Origin: CAWIVH01 sp963839475
Lineage (GTDB): Bacteria > Acidobacteriota > UBA6911
DNA: 64,000 nucleotides
Reading direction: 5' to 3'
Assembly: GCA_963839475.1 (NCBI GenBank)
Contig: CAWIVH010000001.1
Location: 1 to 64,000, forward strand
Positions 9,571-18,427 of the stretch are shown here, piece after piece. The first letter of the stretch is position 1. The number at the start of each line of letters is the position of its first letter. The position numbers and the translations under genes were made by a program. Under the pieces are notes generated by a model. The model was not told the DNA's origin. It saw nothing but the letters and a program-made list of their open reading frames with translations, and did not search any database.

Positions 9571-9644
9571 CCCCGTGTCAGCATTATCGAGGAAAGTTCA
9601 GCCTGTGCATTCATTGCCTTACGACACAGCACCAAAGTACCTGC

Positions 9645-10010
9645 TCAGGGACAAGGGTAGGCAATCCCGAGGGATTCGGCAACGCGGTTGAGTCGCTTGT
9701 CCGAAGTCCAAAGTAAGGCGTGCGAAAGCTGTGCTGAAGCGAGCAGATGCGCGTCGATCCAGCCGATGCCCCGGCCGAACAGTCGCGCCGCGTCGACGAG
9801 TTGAAGAACCTCAACGTGATCAGCGGTATCTGCGGCAGGCAAAGTCTCCAGCAGCCCCATTATCTCGTAACGCTTCACCATCGATCCACACGCCAGTTCG
9901 CCGATGATAAACGGATGTATCAGGACCAGATCCCGCTGCAAAAGTAATGAAAGGAAGTTATTGCCTTTGCGGAGATGGTCAATCCAGATTGAAGTGTCGA
10001 CGAGGATCAT
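9645..10010 (-). CDS. vapC: PIN-domain toxin, VapC family
   Basis: 121 residues. MILVDTSIWIDHLRKG carries the first acidic residue of the PIN active site, IGELACGS the conserved Glu region, and IGWIDAHLLASAQLS plus LLWTSDKRLNRVAESLGI the later acidic residues. VapC toxins are Mg2+-dependent ribonucleases that cleave tRNA or rRNA. The start ATG overlaps the stop of the upstream antitoxin gene by ATGA, the usual coupled vapBC order. It lies directly beside the IS3-type element. Confidence 0.9.
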   Translation of the reverse strand: MILVDTSIWIDHLRKGNNFLSLLLQRDLVLIHPFIIGELACGSMVKRYEIMGLLETLPAADTADHVEVLQLVDAARLFGRGIGWIDAHLLASAQLSHALLWTSDKRLNRVAESLGIAYPCP

Positions 10011-10207
10011 TGTGCCGGGCGTGGCCGTCTGCGGCGAATTGGTGGCAAATGCGGTTCCGTGCCGCCGAGTCTGGCGAGGCGCCGAGCACTTTCCCTGGCG
10101 ATCAGAGCTTCCAGCCCCATGCGCACCAGGGCGGTCTTTTCCTTCTCTCCCGTCAACGCTTCGGCCTTGCGAAGCATCTCGTCATCAATGTTTAAAGTAG
10201 ATCTCAT
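10007..10207 (-). CDS. vapB: VapB-type ribbon-helix-helix antitoxin
   Basis: 66 residues from the ATG at 10207; starts a few codons upstream (10225) are possible because no clear ribosome site is present. RSTLNIDDEMLRKAEALTG is the DNA-binding strand and first helix of VapB2-type antitoxins, and EKTALVRMGLEALIARES the second helix. The C-terminal RLARLGG region normally wraps the PIN toxin. It would repress its own operon together with VapC. Confidence 0.85.
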   Translation of the reverse strand: MRSTLNIDDEMLRKAEALTGEKEKTALVRMGLEALIARESARRLARLGGTEPHLPPIRRRRPRPAQ

Positions 10208-10512
10208 ATGCATCAATATGCACATTTAAGACATATGAGTCAAGTCCCGTCCGAGGTCCGCGCTCCGTCTGATCATGGAGAATGCTCCACTAGCAACTTG
10301 CGCCCTCCGATGAGACCGATAAGAGTTGTGGCTGCCACTGTGGATCAGCGCCGCCGATGCTAGTTGACTTCGCAGCATTGGCATAAATTCTTCGCGTCGT
10401 GCTCCTGATAGCCGGCCCGATACTAAGGGTTTGTCATGGAATAACCGATGCACATTGCGACTTCGGGACAAAATGACATAACGCAGCTGTTTATGGGGCC
10501 TAACTTTGAATC

Positions 10513-11190
10513 TCACAAGGCAGCTTTTTCGGGCATCGGCGCTGCCGGATCGTACCGATTGGTCCACCATTTGACAGAAAACAGCATACGCAGAGACAGC
10601 ACCACGAACCAGAGCCCTACGAAAGGCCCGAGATCGAAGAGCCCCGACTCGCCCGGCGGGGTCGGAAAGGTCCAGAGATTCAATATCAGTAAAAGCAAAC
10701 CGGCGAGGATCGTTATTCCGCCGAGAACTATTCCGAAGCGGGGGTGCTTGCAGAGCACCAATCCCAGGAGGATGGTCGCAACCGAAATATATATGTCCCA
10801 CGAGACGTCGATTCCCAATTGTACCCAGTTCAGCCCTGCCCAAGCCGGCCCCATTGTTGCACGCGTGGCAGAGGGCAGTCCTATGAATAGAGACTGCTGA
10901 ACGACAAGCATCAGATTCACGAGGGTACCAGCGATGACGCCAAAAACCGTTGCGATTTGCAGGGAGACGGAATTCCGGTGGGCCCGGAGGAAGTGATAGA
11001 AGCCGATGAAGGCAACCGACAACAAAGGCCCCATAGCGAATGCCAGTACCATGGTGACACGAGACGGGAGAATGTCCGTTGCGGCCACGAAATATGCCGC
11101 AATGCCCAGAAATCCGGCGATTGGACCAATTTTCACCCAGGACGTGGAAAGGTCGTAATCGACGTGCCTAACATTCAATGTGCCTTTCAT
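10513..11190 (-). CDS. multi-pass membrane protein of unknown function
   Basis: 225 residues from the ATG at 11190, chosen for its GGGAGGGATA ribosome site; 18 further residues upstream are possible. About six membrane segments are visible, for example IGPIAGFLGIAAYFVA, MVLAFAMGPLLSVAFIGFY and FGIVLGGITILAGLLLLIL, ending in a basic tail. The look is that of DUF4386-type proteins, but I cannot confirm that. The 285 bases between this gene and vapB hold nothing recognisable. Confidence 0.75.
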   Translation of the reverse strand: MKGTLNVRHVDYDLSTSWVKIGPIAGFLGIAAYFVAATDILPSRVTMVLAFAMGPLLSVAFIGFYHFLRAHRNSVSLQIATVFGVIAGTLVNLMLVVQQSLFIGLPSATRATMGPAWAGLNWVQLGIDVSWDIYISVATILLGLVLCKHPRFGIVLGGITILAGLLLLILNLWTFPTPPGESGLFDLGPFVGLWFVVLSLRMLFSVKWWTNRYDPAAPMPEKAAL

Positions 11191-11396
11191 TATCCCTCCC
11201 GACTCGACACGAGCGTATTGTGGGGACAAGTTGGAATTTTGCATCGCAGCCTCGCCCTAACGCCCGCAAACTCCCAAGTTATGAATATCGAGATAACTGC
11301 CCCCGTCTGCTCTAGGGGTCTCATGGCGGCGACCACTTTAGATTTTGCATCGTGCTTGTGCTGAGGAACATTGAATTCGTGAAGGCTTCCTGTTGC

Positions 11397-11536
11397 GCCG
11401 GCAAGTTGACATAAAACCGGTATTATCAAAGCAAAATTCCGCCCCATCGGAAGCAGAACCCGGCTCAAATTCGACCCAAAACGCGCTCATTCAAACTATC
11501 AGCAGAGACAGGGCCAGCCAGCCGATAGATGACTGA
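11397..11536 (+). repeat. dispersed repeat, partial copy C
   Basis: GCCGGCAAGTTGACATAA, the palindromic core AAAACCGGTATTAT and the following segment through GCCGATAGATGACTGA match copies A and D. The copy lacks the later part and the tRNA tail. It lies just downstream of the unknown gene 11557-12657, which reads away from it to the right on the minus strand. Confidence 0.8.
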
Positions 11537-11556
11537 CAAAACACGGTTCATTCGGG

Positions 11557-12657
11557 TTATCCGCAATCCACCGTTCGCGCTCGCTTTCGTGGCAGAGGCT
11601 TTACACGACGAGCAACCTGAATATTCGAATAGCCGTCATTCCAATGATATCCGAAAGGAAACGGCAATGGCTTATGCTGAACTGTTCGGTAAGCGTGATC
11701 TAAGTCACCCTGGTATCGACCAGGAAAGTCCGAAATCGAGGTAGTGTAACGCCCGAAGAGCCTTACATTCCAATCTTCAGATCGCAGCAATGAAAAGGGG
11801 ACCCCCGAATCTTCCTGCACCAGGCAGACCGCAGCGTCGAGTATCAAGGCACGCAGGTCAGAGAAAACATCCTCATGCAGGCAATAGGAGGCCGCCTTCA
11901 GGAGCACCGCGCCGGTTGCAGTGCGCCGAATGTATTCCCTGAACTCGGGATGCTGTGCCAGCGATGAATTCTCCGCATCGAGTGCGAAGTACTCGATGGT
12001 CCGCAGCGGGTGATCACGGCCGGTCCGAAACACGATGCGCACCCCACACATACGATGCCTTTGGGGCGGGTCCGAGGCTGCGATAACCACGTGCCCGGCC
12101 GACGTCAACCAGATTCGCTCTACCGAGTTGATGCGGCACTTCGTCCGGCCGAGAAAAACCAGCAGGAGAACGATGGTCCCCGTCAAACGATGGGTCCGGA
12201 GATCCCTCATCATGTGCCGGGACACGAAGAAGTTGCGCAGCATCATGTCCTTCAGCGACGAACGGATATCCTGCAGTAAACTGTCGAGGTTGCGACCAGC
12301 CATTGCGGCTAAATCGGGTAATCGTCCTGGGTCCTCAAGCCCAAACATCACATAGCAATTGCTGTTCGGGAAAAATACCCGCGCGTTCAGAATATCCGGC
12401 CCGCTAAAGGGGTAAAGCAGCAGCGATTGTTTTGCTGTATATCGGAGATATCGATTTCGCCAGGCGCGCGCGGGGCGCAGATACACTCTCTCCAAATCTG
12501 CCCACTGCTGGTCAAGGAGCATGCAGTGCTGCGTCCAGGAAGGGTTGCGGGTGTGCGCTTCAAAATATCCATGCTCGGGATTGATCCCGGCGAGCAAATG
12601 CGCCGCGTCCGTAAGCCGACGGGACATCTGAACCATTGACGTTGTGTCTGTGCACAT
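11557..12657 (-). CDS. uncharacterised protein next to the RiPP locus
   Basis: 366 residues, long open frame without signal peptide. Distinct stretches are LLLYPFSGPDILNARVFF, NCYVMFGLEDPGRLPDL and a C-terminal FPFGYHWNDGYSNI. I do not recognise a named domain. A start seven codons downstream (12636) is possible and neither start has a clear ribosome site. It is the nearest gene upstream of the precursor peptide, but on the opposite strand, so a link to peptide maturation is only a guess from proximity. Confidence 0.7.
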   Translation of the reverse strand: MCTDTTSMVQMSRRLTDAAHLLAGINPEHGYFEAHTRNPSWTQHCMLLDQQWADLERVYLRPARAWRNRYLRYTAKQSLLLYPFSGPDILNARVFFPNSNCYVMFGLEDPGRLPDLAAMAGRNLDSLLQDIRSSLKDMMLRNFFVSRHMMRDLRTHRLTGTIVLLLVFLGRTKCRINSVERIWLTSAGHVVIAASDPPQRHRMCGVRIVFRTGRDHPLRTIEYFALDAENSSLAQHPEFREYIRRTATGAVLLKAASYCLHEDVFSDLRALILDAAVCLVQEDSGVPFSLLRSEDWNVRLFGRYTTSISDFPGRYQGDLDHAYRTVQHKPLPFPFGYHWNDGYSNIQVARRVKPLPRKRARTVDCG

Positions 12658-13098
12658 TATTGCACCCAGATGGAGCCAACCATCACCGACCGATCTGCTG
12701 CCGCCGTTGATATGTGCTGGATCAGGCCTTGCTCGCCCGGTAAGCTCGGCTTAGAACATCTCTGTGCAGGCGGAATACCCTCCAACCCTGGAGCACCTCA
12801 ATCCTGTTACTTGGAGGCAAGAAGCGGCCGTTTATGCCACCCTTGGCGCAAAGAACTATGCCTTTGGAAGCAACGAACCTCCCAAACTTCATTGAACAAT
12901 AATGCGCTCCTCAAGAGCGGCGCAGCATCCTCGCGATGCCAAGCTTAAGACGGTGCCCGCTAAGGTATTTTTTCCATATTGACACCCCTCAAGACCTGGT
13001 GCAACACTGATTGTGGAGTATTAGGCTAACAGCAGATCTCCAATCCATCGTCGGCGATTTTTGCACCGCAATTCCAATACGAGAAGTCGGAGGGAATC
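12658..13098. other. intergenic region upstream of the RiPP precursor
   Basis: About 440 bases between divergent genes. A short plus-strand frame from GTG 12764 to TGA 12895 reads VTWRQEAAVYATLGAKNYAF within it and has coding-like composition, but I cannot name it. A TTGACA at 12979-12984 could be a -35 box, though no good -10 box follows at 17 bases. The promoter of the precursor gene must lie here. Confidence 0.4.
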
Positions 13099-13290
13099 AT
13101 GCCAAAAGATAAGCCTAGCAAGAAAAAAGACAAGCAGCCAGCCACCGGAGTGCGGAGCCCCTTTGCGCCCCCGGCGCGTCCAGAGAATCCTCCCGGCGTG
13201 CGGGAAATTACTGAAAATGAGCTGGACAACGTTTCCGGTGGAGCAGTGCCGACCAAAGCTCCGCGGCCCGAACTTGGACCCCCGGCATAG
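13099..13290 (+). CDS. putative RiPP precursor peptide with double-glycine leader
   Basis: 63 residues from an ATG with a strong GGAGGG ribosome site. The N-terminus is very Lys/Pro-rich. Then ITENELDNVSGG forms a typical leader end with acidic and hydrophobic spacing before Gly-Gly. Cleavage after it would release a 15-residue core, AVPTKAPRPELGPPA, unusually rich in Pro. ELxxVSGG ends are the mark of leaders cut by C39-type peptidase/ABC exporters. The radical SAM maturase on the same strand 3.1 kb away supports the call. No exporter or peptidase lies in the window. That it is translated and modified is inference. Confidence 0.72.
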   Translation: MPKDKPSKKKDKQPATGVRSPFAPPARPENPPGVREITENELDNVSGGAVPTKAPRPELGPPA

Positions 13291-13412
13291 CTCGGACTCT
13301 TCCCAGCAGGTTCCAGGCATCTTTGATGTGTAACATGTGACAAAACTTAGTAGTATCGCCTGGTCTGTGTATTTCCGGCACGAAAGCGAATAGTTGATGA
13401 GGGCAGGTTTCC

Positions 13413-16256
13413 TCAGCCGGTCGCGTTCGCTTGGCACGTAAGCAGCAGCATCAGAGTGTGACTGACGTAATCGATGCGGACCTCAGTCGAGTGAGGCGCG
13501 CCGCGCACGCCGCCGATTGCCCGGAGAGGATCTGCCATGCAGAAGGTGTCCTCGCGCCGGATGATAAGCCGATTCATAAAGCACAGACTTCGTTGACACG
13601 ACGCTCGGAAGGAGCCCAACCGCGCATCGCGTGTGCGCTTTGCCACCGCCCAAGCCGCGGCAACTCCCTCAGCAAAAAAGGCCGTGAGAAAGCTAAAACC
13701 ATCAGTTGATAGCGCATCAATGAATGCTCCCGATTTCTCATGCTGAAAGTCGAGTGCCCACTGAGCCATCGACATGACAAACTCGGTCTGGAGAGAGTCT
13801 GCGGTTGCAGCGCTCATAGCTCCCCACCCCTGGCCATGCCAGCCCACCATCGTCCAAGGATGCACTAGATCGAAGCGCCGCTGATACCAGCGTCTGGACT
13901 TCGCCAGAGAATTGGGCAGACGCATCCCAAGTGTGTCATGGCACACCGCCAGGGCCCGCAGGGCAACCCCCGGCAATGTGTCATGGTCGACTTGCAGGCC
14001 GCGAGCCTGGGGGCGGTCGGTGATGCGGCCGTCTCTGCGAAAGAGAGACTCAAGGTGCCCTTGCAGCAGCCGACCTTTTTCTGAATGTGGGGCGCCCATA
14101 CCGAGCGCGGGGCACAACCATGCCAGCAGGACGGCACCCAGTCCAGCGTCCGTGTAGCCAGGGATCTCCAGTATGATGTCCTTCGGTTCTGCAAGGCGCA
14201 GACAGCTCAAACAGTAGCCAAGACCTTTTCGAGATTGGTCTTGCCAATCCGAACGACCAACCGCTACGCCAGCCAATCCCAGAGCGCCCAATGCGTGAAT
14301 GACGCGTGCTGCGACGCCGGTCCGGAGGTGCTCTCCAGTTGCTGGGTCATAGCAGTAGTTCGGCAGGCCATTGCAGCCAATCTGTCTGCTTATGTAGCCA
14401 GCCAGCAGCTTGATATCCGCCTCCCACCGACCCTCCCCATACGGCTCGTCGCAGCGATCGGGGAAGCAATTTCGTAATCTGCGCACGCGACCTCGCCATT
14501 CGAACCACGATGCAGTGGGGTAGATGGCCCACTGGCAACGGTCTACCTGGGAGATTCCGGCTCTCGCTATCAGTTCGCGAGCGGCCTGTTCTTTGGACCA
14601 TCCCTTGAGAAGCGGGACGAATGGCAGGAACATTGCCTTGCGGTTGCCCTCGGCTACAGAGATAGCGTCGATTCCGAGCCGCATCTTTGCCGAAGCCCGC
14701 GCATACGGGTGCTCCCCAATCCACTCGCGGTCGTGTACGATGGAAACGCAAAAAGCCGCGGTTCGTCCATCGATTCCTCCGCCATGCACCGCGCGGCGGT
14801 AGTCGGCCAGGGCATTCACTACGGCTTGGCGAAGGCTTTGATCCAGGGACCTTCCATAACCCAGGCCGCATCCCTGCAGGCCACGATGGAAAATCAGGAA
14901 TCCCACGCCAAAGACCGGCGCTGCGATCAGATCGGGCGGGAGAGGTTGTGAAGGGTGTGGATCGAAACCGAGAAGATGGTGGAGGAATTGGCGGGCGCGA
15001 GCTGTCAGGCGTTGCCCGATTTCGTCACTCCGTGTCCAATCCGTCTCCGGATTGCGCGGGGAGCCGAATGGAAGCCAATACTCCCCGGGCTCAACCCACT
15101 TTTCGATCCTATGGCGATAAAGGGTGTGGGGCTCGTGAGTGGCAATGCCGGCATTGACAGATCTTGCAAGGGCGTACTGCTCGAGTTCGTCGGCAAAGTA
15201 TTGCGTGTTGGGCAAGGCACCCCCAATTTTAGTGCCGGCTTTGTTGCGTACGACAATGCCGTAGGTATCGAAGTCGAGTTGGGCTGGCTGGACGGCCTCG
15301 AGGGGCCCGAAGAAGCTCACACCAATTTTGAGGGAACCCAATATCCCGGCCTGGATCACGCTCCCGCTGGCACGAACAGTGTGGATGGCCGCCAGGACAG
15401 TGTCGCGGCCCGGCTCGGCATGGGAAGAATCGAAATGCCAGAATCCATTTCGGGCAACTCGGATGTCGCTCGCGCGCTCGCGGAAGCTTACGAAGACTCC
15501 CCCACGGGCATCGTAATTACGATCGAAGGACGCTGGCGGTACAGGATAGGAACCTGTCCGCAAGAAATACTCGACCGCGCGTCGTGCGACAACAGCGGGA
15601 TGGAAACCGTCTGGGATTCGTTCTGCCCCCCAACTCGCAGGCATGAAGGGGAGATAATCTCCTTTCGCATATGTCCTGGGGAGCGGCGGTGAGAAGTCAG
15701 TAGTGAACTCCAGGACCGAAGTAAACCGATAGCCCAGGCTTTCCAGTTTCTGCCTGCCGCCCGCGTCCTTGTACTCCACGAGCGCCAACATTCCTTCGAC
15801 TTTGAACCCCTCTTCTTCCAGCGCGGCGATAGCCTGCATTGCGCTGTGGCCCGAGCCGATGGTATCGTCTATCAGGATCACCGGGATGCGCCGATTTCCC
15901 GGACCTTCGATGCGGCGCAGAGAACCGTAGGCTTTGCGCTGCTCGCGCACGAAAAGGCCCTGATAGCGGCCCTTGCCCAGGGCCACACATGCGCTCACAA
16001 GCGGCGCACCTGCCAGCCCAACGTTGGCAAGCTGTCTCCCCCGGAAGAACTTCAAGCGCTCGAGCAGGCAACGGGCAATAAGGGACAATCCTGCGCCTGA
16101 TAAAGTCACATTCCACGGATAGAAGAGATAAGCCGCCGACTTGCCAGGTTGCAGCCAGATCGGTTGATTCACAGTGGGGCGCAAGATCGCCAAGCGTCGC
16201 AGCATATCGCGTATCACGTACTCCGATTGCGCAAGATCGCTCAAACGCTTGCCCAT
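13413..16256 (-). CDS. PRTase - tandem AMMECR1-like - alpha/alpha-toroid-like fusion protein of the RiPP locus
   Basis: 947 residues, start ATG 16256 after GAAGAGAG. Residues ~30-190 look like an orotate-type phosphoribosyltransferase: LFVREQRKAYGSLRRIEGP and the PRPP loop VILIDDTIGSGHS (126-138). Residues ~250-395 resemble an AMMECR1 domain (GGVFVSFRE, IGVSFFGPLEAVQPAQLDF, KIGGALPNTQYF). Residues ~445-585 look like a second, diverged copy (LQGCGLGYG, KAMFLPFVPLLKGWSKEQAA). Residues ~610-947 are helical with repeated hairpins, like an alpha/alpha toroid. It sits between the precursor (convergent) and the radical SAM gene (divergent, 172 bases apart). AMMECR1 domains accompany Memo and radical SAM proteins elsewhere. 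The chemistry here is unknown. Confidence 0.75.
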   Translation of the reverse strand: MGKRLSDLAQSEYVIRDMLRRLAILRPTVNQPIWLQPGKSAAYLFYPWNVTLSGAGLSLIARCLLERLKFFRGRQLANVGLAGAPLVSACVALGKGRYQGLFVREQRKAYGSLRRIEGPGNRRIPVILIDDTIGSGHSAMQAIAALEEEGFKVEGMLALVEYKDAGGRQKLESLGYRFTSVLEFTTDFSPPLPRTYAKGDYLPFMPASWGAERIPDGFHPAVVARRAVEYFLRTGSYPVPPASFDRNYDARGGVFVSFRERASDIRVARNGFWHFDSSHAEPGRDTVLAAIHTVRASGSVIQAGILGSLKIGVSFFGPLEAVQPAQLDFDTYGIVVRNKAGTKIGGALPNTQYFADELEQYALARSVNAGIATHEPHTLYRHRIEKWVEPGEYWLPFGSPRNPETDWTRSDEIGQRLTARARQFLHHLLGFDPHPSQPLPPDLIAAPVFGVGFLIFHRGLQGCGLGYGRSLDQSLRQAVVNALADYRRAVHGGGIDGRTAAFCVSIVHDREWIGEHPYARASAKMRLGIDAISVAEGNRKAMFLPFVPLLKGWSKEQAARELIARAGISQVDRCQWAIYPTASWFEWRGRVRRLRNCFPDRCDEPYGEGRWEADIKLLAGYISRQIGCNGLPNYCYDPATGEHLRTGVAARVIHALGALGLAGVAVGRSDWQDQSRKGLGYCLSCLRLAEPKDIILEIPGYTDAGLGAVLLAWLCPALGMGAPHSEKGRLLQGHLESLFRRDGRITDRPQARGLQVDHDTLPGVALRALAVCHDTLGMRLPNSLAKSRRWYQRRFDLVHPWTMVGWHGQGWGAMSAATADSLQTEFVMSMAQWALDFQHEKSGAFIDALSTDGFSFLTAFFAEGVAAAWAVAKRTRDARLGSFRASCQRSLCFMNRLIIRREDTFCMADPLRAIGGVRGAPHSTEVRIDYVSHTLMLLLTCQANATG

Positions 16257-16428
16257 AAGCTCTCTTCAGCAGATAATTGGATCGGGGAGGCGCTGGCTGG
16301 AGGGACTTCCCCAAAAAGCCTCCTCGTTCGCGTCCACGCCTCGCGTATCGTTCATGATCCGCGAGAAGGCTTTGACTTTCCTCCCCTGGCAGGCATGGCC
16401 TGGCCCAGCGGCGAATCCGGAGCAAGTC

Positions 16429-18285
16429 ATGAGGCCAGTTGCATTGGTCAGTATGCCGTTCTTCTTTTCGCACACCCCCTATTTCCAATTGGCGCTGCTC
16501 AGCCCCATTATCCGCAGGGCAGGCTATGATGTCCAGCCGCTCTCTCTGCATCTGTGTTTTACAAGTATCGGCGTCCGACTCAATGATTTCCTTGCTATGC
16601 CCAGAGTCAGCATGATTGCAGAATGGCTGTGGTCGCAGGCAGCCTTTGGGGATTGGAGCGATCCCGAGCAATATGTGGAGGCGTATCGGGATGACCTCGA
16701 TGACCTCTGCCGGCAAGCGGGCTGCACATTCGCTCAACTGCGGCATCTGCGCGATAAAGTTATTCCCAGCTTCATCGAATACTGTCTCAACAGCGTGGAA
16801 TGGTCTACCTACAGCCTGGTCGGCTTCTCCGTGACCTATCAGCAGATGCTGGCCAGCCTCGCTATGGCCAGAGCCCTCAAACTGCGCCACCCCGCATTGC
16901 CAATCATTTTGGGGGGTGCATTCTTCGACGAAGACATCGCCATTGAGACCATGAAGGGATGTCCCTTCGTCGACTACATCCATTGCGGCGATGCGGATCT
17001 GTCCTTTCCCGAATTATTGCGCAGGCTCAAGCATAAAGAAAGCATGGTGGGCCTTTCGGGCCTGGTGTGGAGGAACAAGGGCGAAATAGTTTCGAATGGC
17101 CCCGCACCTGGGCTTAATGATCTCAACTTAACACCGGTGCCTGATTTTGACGAACACTACGCAACCGTCGCGGTCATGCAGATTCAGGTGCCCGACCTCC
17201 GGCAACCTACCATGCTGCCGATAGAAACGGCCCGCGGCTGCTGGTGGGGACAAGAGCATCATTGTTTGTTCTGCGGTCGAAATCGAGCAGGGATCCAATT
17301 TCGCTATAAAGCTCCTGAAAAGACTCTGGCGATGTTGTCGGAGCTGGCACAAAAATATCAGTGCCGCCGATTCTTCGCCACCGACAACATGCTGCCGCAG
17401 GAGTATGTCACGGGTGTGTTTGATCGCCTTGCCCATGATAAAGCAGACTATTCTATATACTACGCGCTGTGGCCGGGTCTCTCGCGGCGACAGATCAAAA
17501 CCTTGCACGCTGGGGGATGCACATCATTACAGCCAGGGGTCGAGAGTTTCTCCCGCAACCTTTTGCGGCTTATGAACAAACAATTCCCGCCGATGCGCAA
17601 CGTGGAACTCATCAAGTGGTCCACATATTTTGGGCTGGAGTGTATCTACTTTCTGCTCATGGGCCTGCCTGGCGAGTGTGAAACAGACTTTGCCGGGCAA
17701 GTCGAACTTTTCCCCAAGCTGTATCATTTGCACCCGCCGCTCTATCCCTTATTTACTCGGGCGGACCGGGGCTCGCCGCTCTATGCTCACCACCAAAAGC
17801 ATGGCATTTCGCGACTCGATCCAGATCCCGCCTACAAGTATCTCTACCCATCCGATCGGTTTGATCTAACCAAGGTAGCCTACCATTTTAACCGAACACC
17901 GGAGGGGTTTCTCCCCGATGAAGTGTACGCATCTTTTCAGAAAGCCGTGGAGCGCTGGCGCGCGGCATGGAACCGTCGCCCGCGCGCTGCTTTGCGTTAC
18001 TCAAAACAAGGCGGCTCGCTCTTCATAGAAGATACGAGGCACGGCGACACGCCTATCCATTATGCGGCAACCGGTCCACAAGTCGGACTATATGAATATT
18101 GTGACGAAGCTCGCCGAAGGGAAGCGATTGTGCGTCGATTTGGTGATCATGCATGGGTAATGGAAACCCTGCATCGATGGACCCAGCAGAACCTTGTGAT
18201 TCAGATGGATGGCGAGTACCTGGCGCTGGCCCTACCTGTCAGTCCGGAGAATCAGGATCAGCCGGGCAATTCGAGCGGGAAATAA
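16429..18285 (+). CDS. RiPP maturation radical SAM C-methyltransferase-like protein (B12-binding)
   Basis: 618 residues from ATG 16429, chosen for CCGGAG at good spacing and the conserved start ALVSMPFFFSHTPYFQL. The first ~230 residues form a cobalamin-binding-like Rossmann region (LPIILGGAFFDEDI, VDYIHCGDADLSFPELLRRL). The radical SAM core begins with ETARGCWWGQEHHCLFCGRN, a CX7CX2C variant at about C271, C279 and C282, which is the hallmark of the rSAM_ocin/RiPP maturation family (TIGR03975-like). LQPGVESFSRNLLRLMNK and LLMGLPGE are further core motifs. Such enzymes methylate unactivated carbons of precursor peptides. The likely substrate is the 63-residue peptide at 13099. Confidence 0.88.
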   Translation: MRPVALVSMPFFFSHTPYFQLALLSPIIRRAGYDVQPLSLHLCFTSIGVRLNDFLAMPRVSMIAEWLWSQAAFGDWSDPEQYVEAYRDDLDDLCRQAGCTFAQLRHLRDKVIPSFIEYCLNSVEWSTYSLVGFSVTYQQMLASLAMARALKLRHPALPIILGGAFFDEDIAIETMKGCPFVDYIHCGDADLSFPELLRRLKHKESMVGLSGLVWRNKGEIVSNGPAPGLNDLNLTPVPDFDEHYATVAVMQIQVPDLRQPTMLPIETARGCWWGQEHHCLFCGRNRAGIQFRYKAPEKTLAMLSELAQKYQCRRFFATDNMLPQEYVTGVFDRLAHDKADYSIYYALWPGLSRRQIKTLHAGGCTSLQPGVESFSRNLLRLMNKQFPPMRNVELIKWSTYFGLECIYFLLMGLPGECETDFAGQVELFPKLYHLHPPLYPLFTRADRGSPLYAHHQKHGISRLDPDPAYKYLYPSDRFDLTKVAYHFNRTPEGFLPDEVYASFQKAVERWRAAWNRRPRAALRYSKQGGSLFIEDTRHGDTPIHYAATGPQVGLYEYCDEARRREAIVRRFGDHAWVMETLHRWTQQNLVIQMDGEYLALALPVSPENQDQPGNSSGK

Positions 18286-18427
18286 TCCGCCCAAGCCATT
18301 CGGCAGCCTGATTTCCGCTCCAATTATCGAACTGCGATGAATTTGGATTAATCCCTCGAGACAGGGCGCTGATCGGGGTGGTATAAACTTGGCGCTTTGG
18401 CGTTTCCAGACACCTCGATCCGACAGT

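Larger units (their letters stand above)
8347..9600 (+). mobile_element. IS3-family-like insertion sequence
   Basis: The 1,254-bp element has imperfect 26-bp inverted ends: TGTTCATCCCCCGATTTTG on the left and TGAACTTTCCTCGATAATG on the right (read outward-in), both continuing into TGACAC. It contains orfA and orfB, both intact. The flanks CGT and GCC do not form an obvious 3-bp target duplication, so one side may have been deleted after insertion. It truncates the fibre gene. Confidence 0.85.

Noticed and set aside
8344..9603. Target-site duplication of the IS3-type element
   Set aside because: The bases next to the two ends (CGT and GCC) do not match and the fibre gene does not continue on the right side.
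12979..13007. Sigma-70 promoter for the RiPP precursor
   Set aside because: TTGACA is present but no acceptable -10 box lies at 16-18 bases, so it is not called.
15697..16983. Minus frame of 428 codons over the radical SAM start
   Set aside because: It overlaps two well-supported genes in other frames and has a low-complexity, shadow-like composition.
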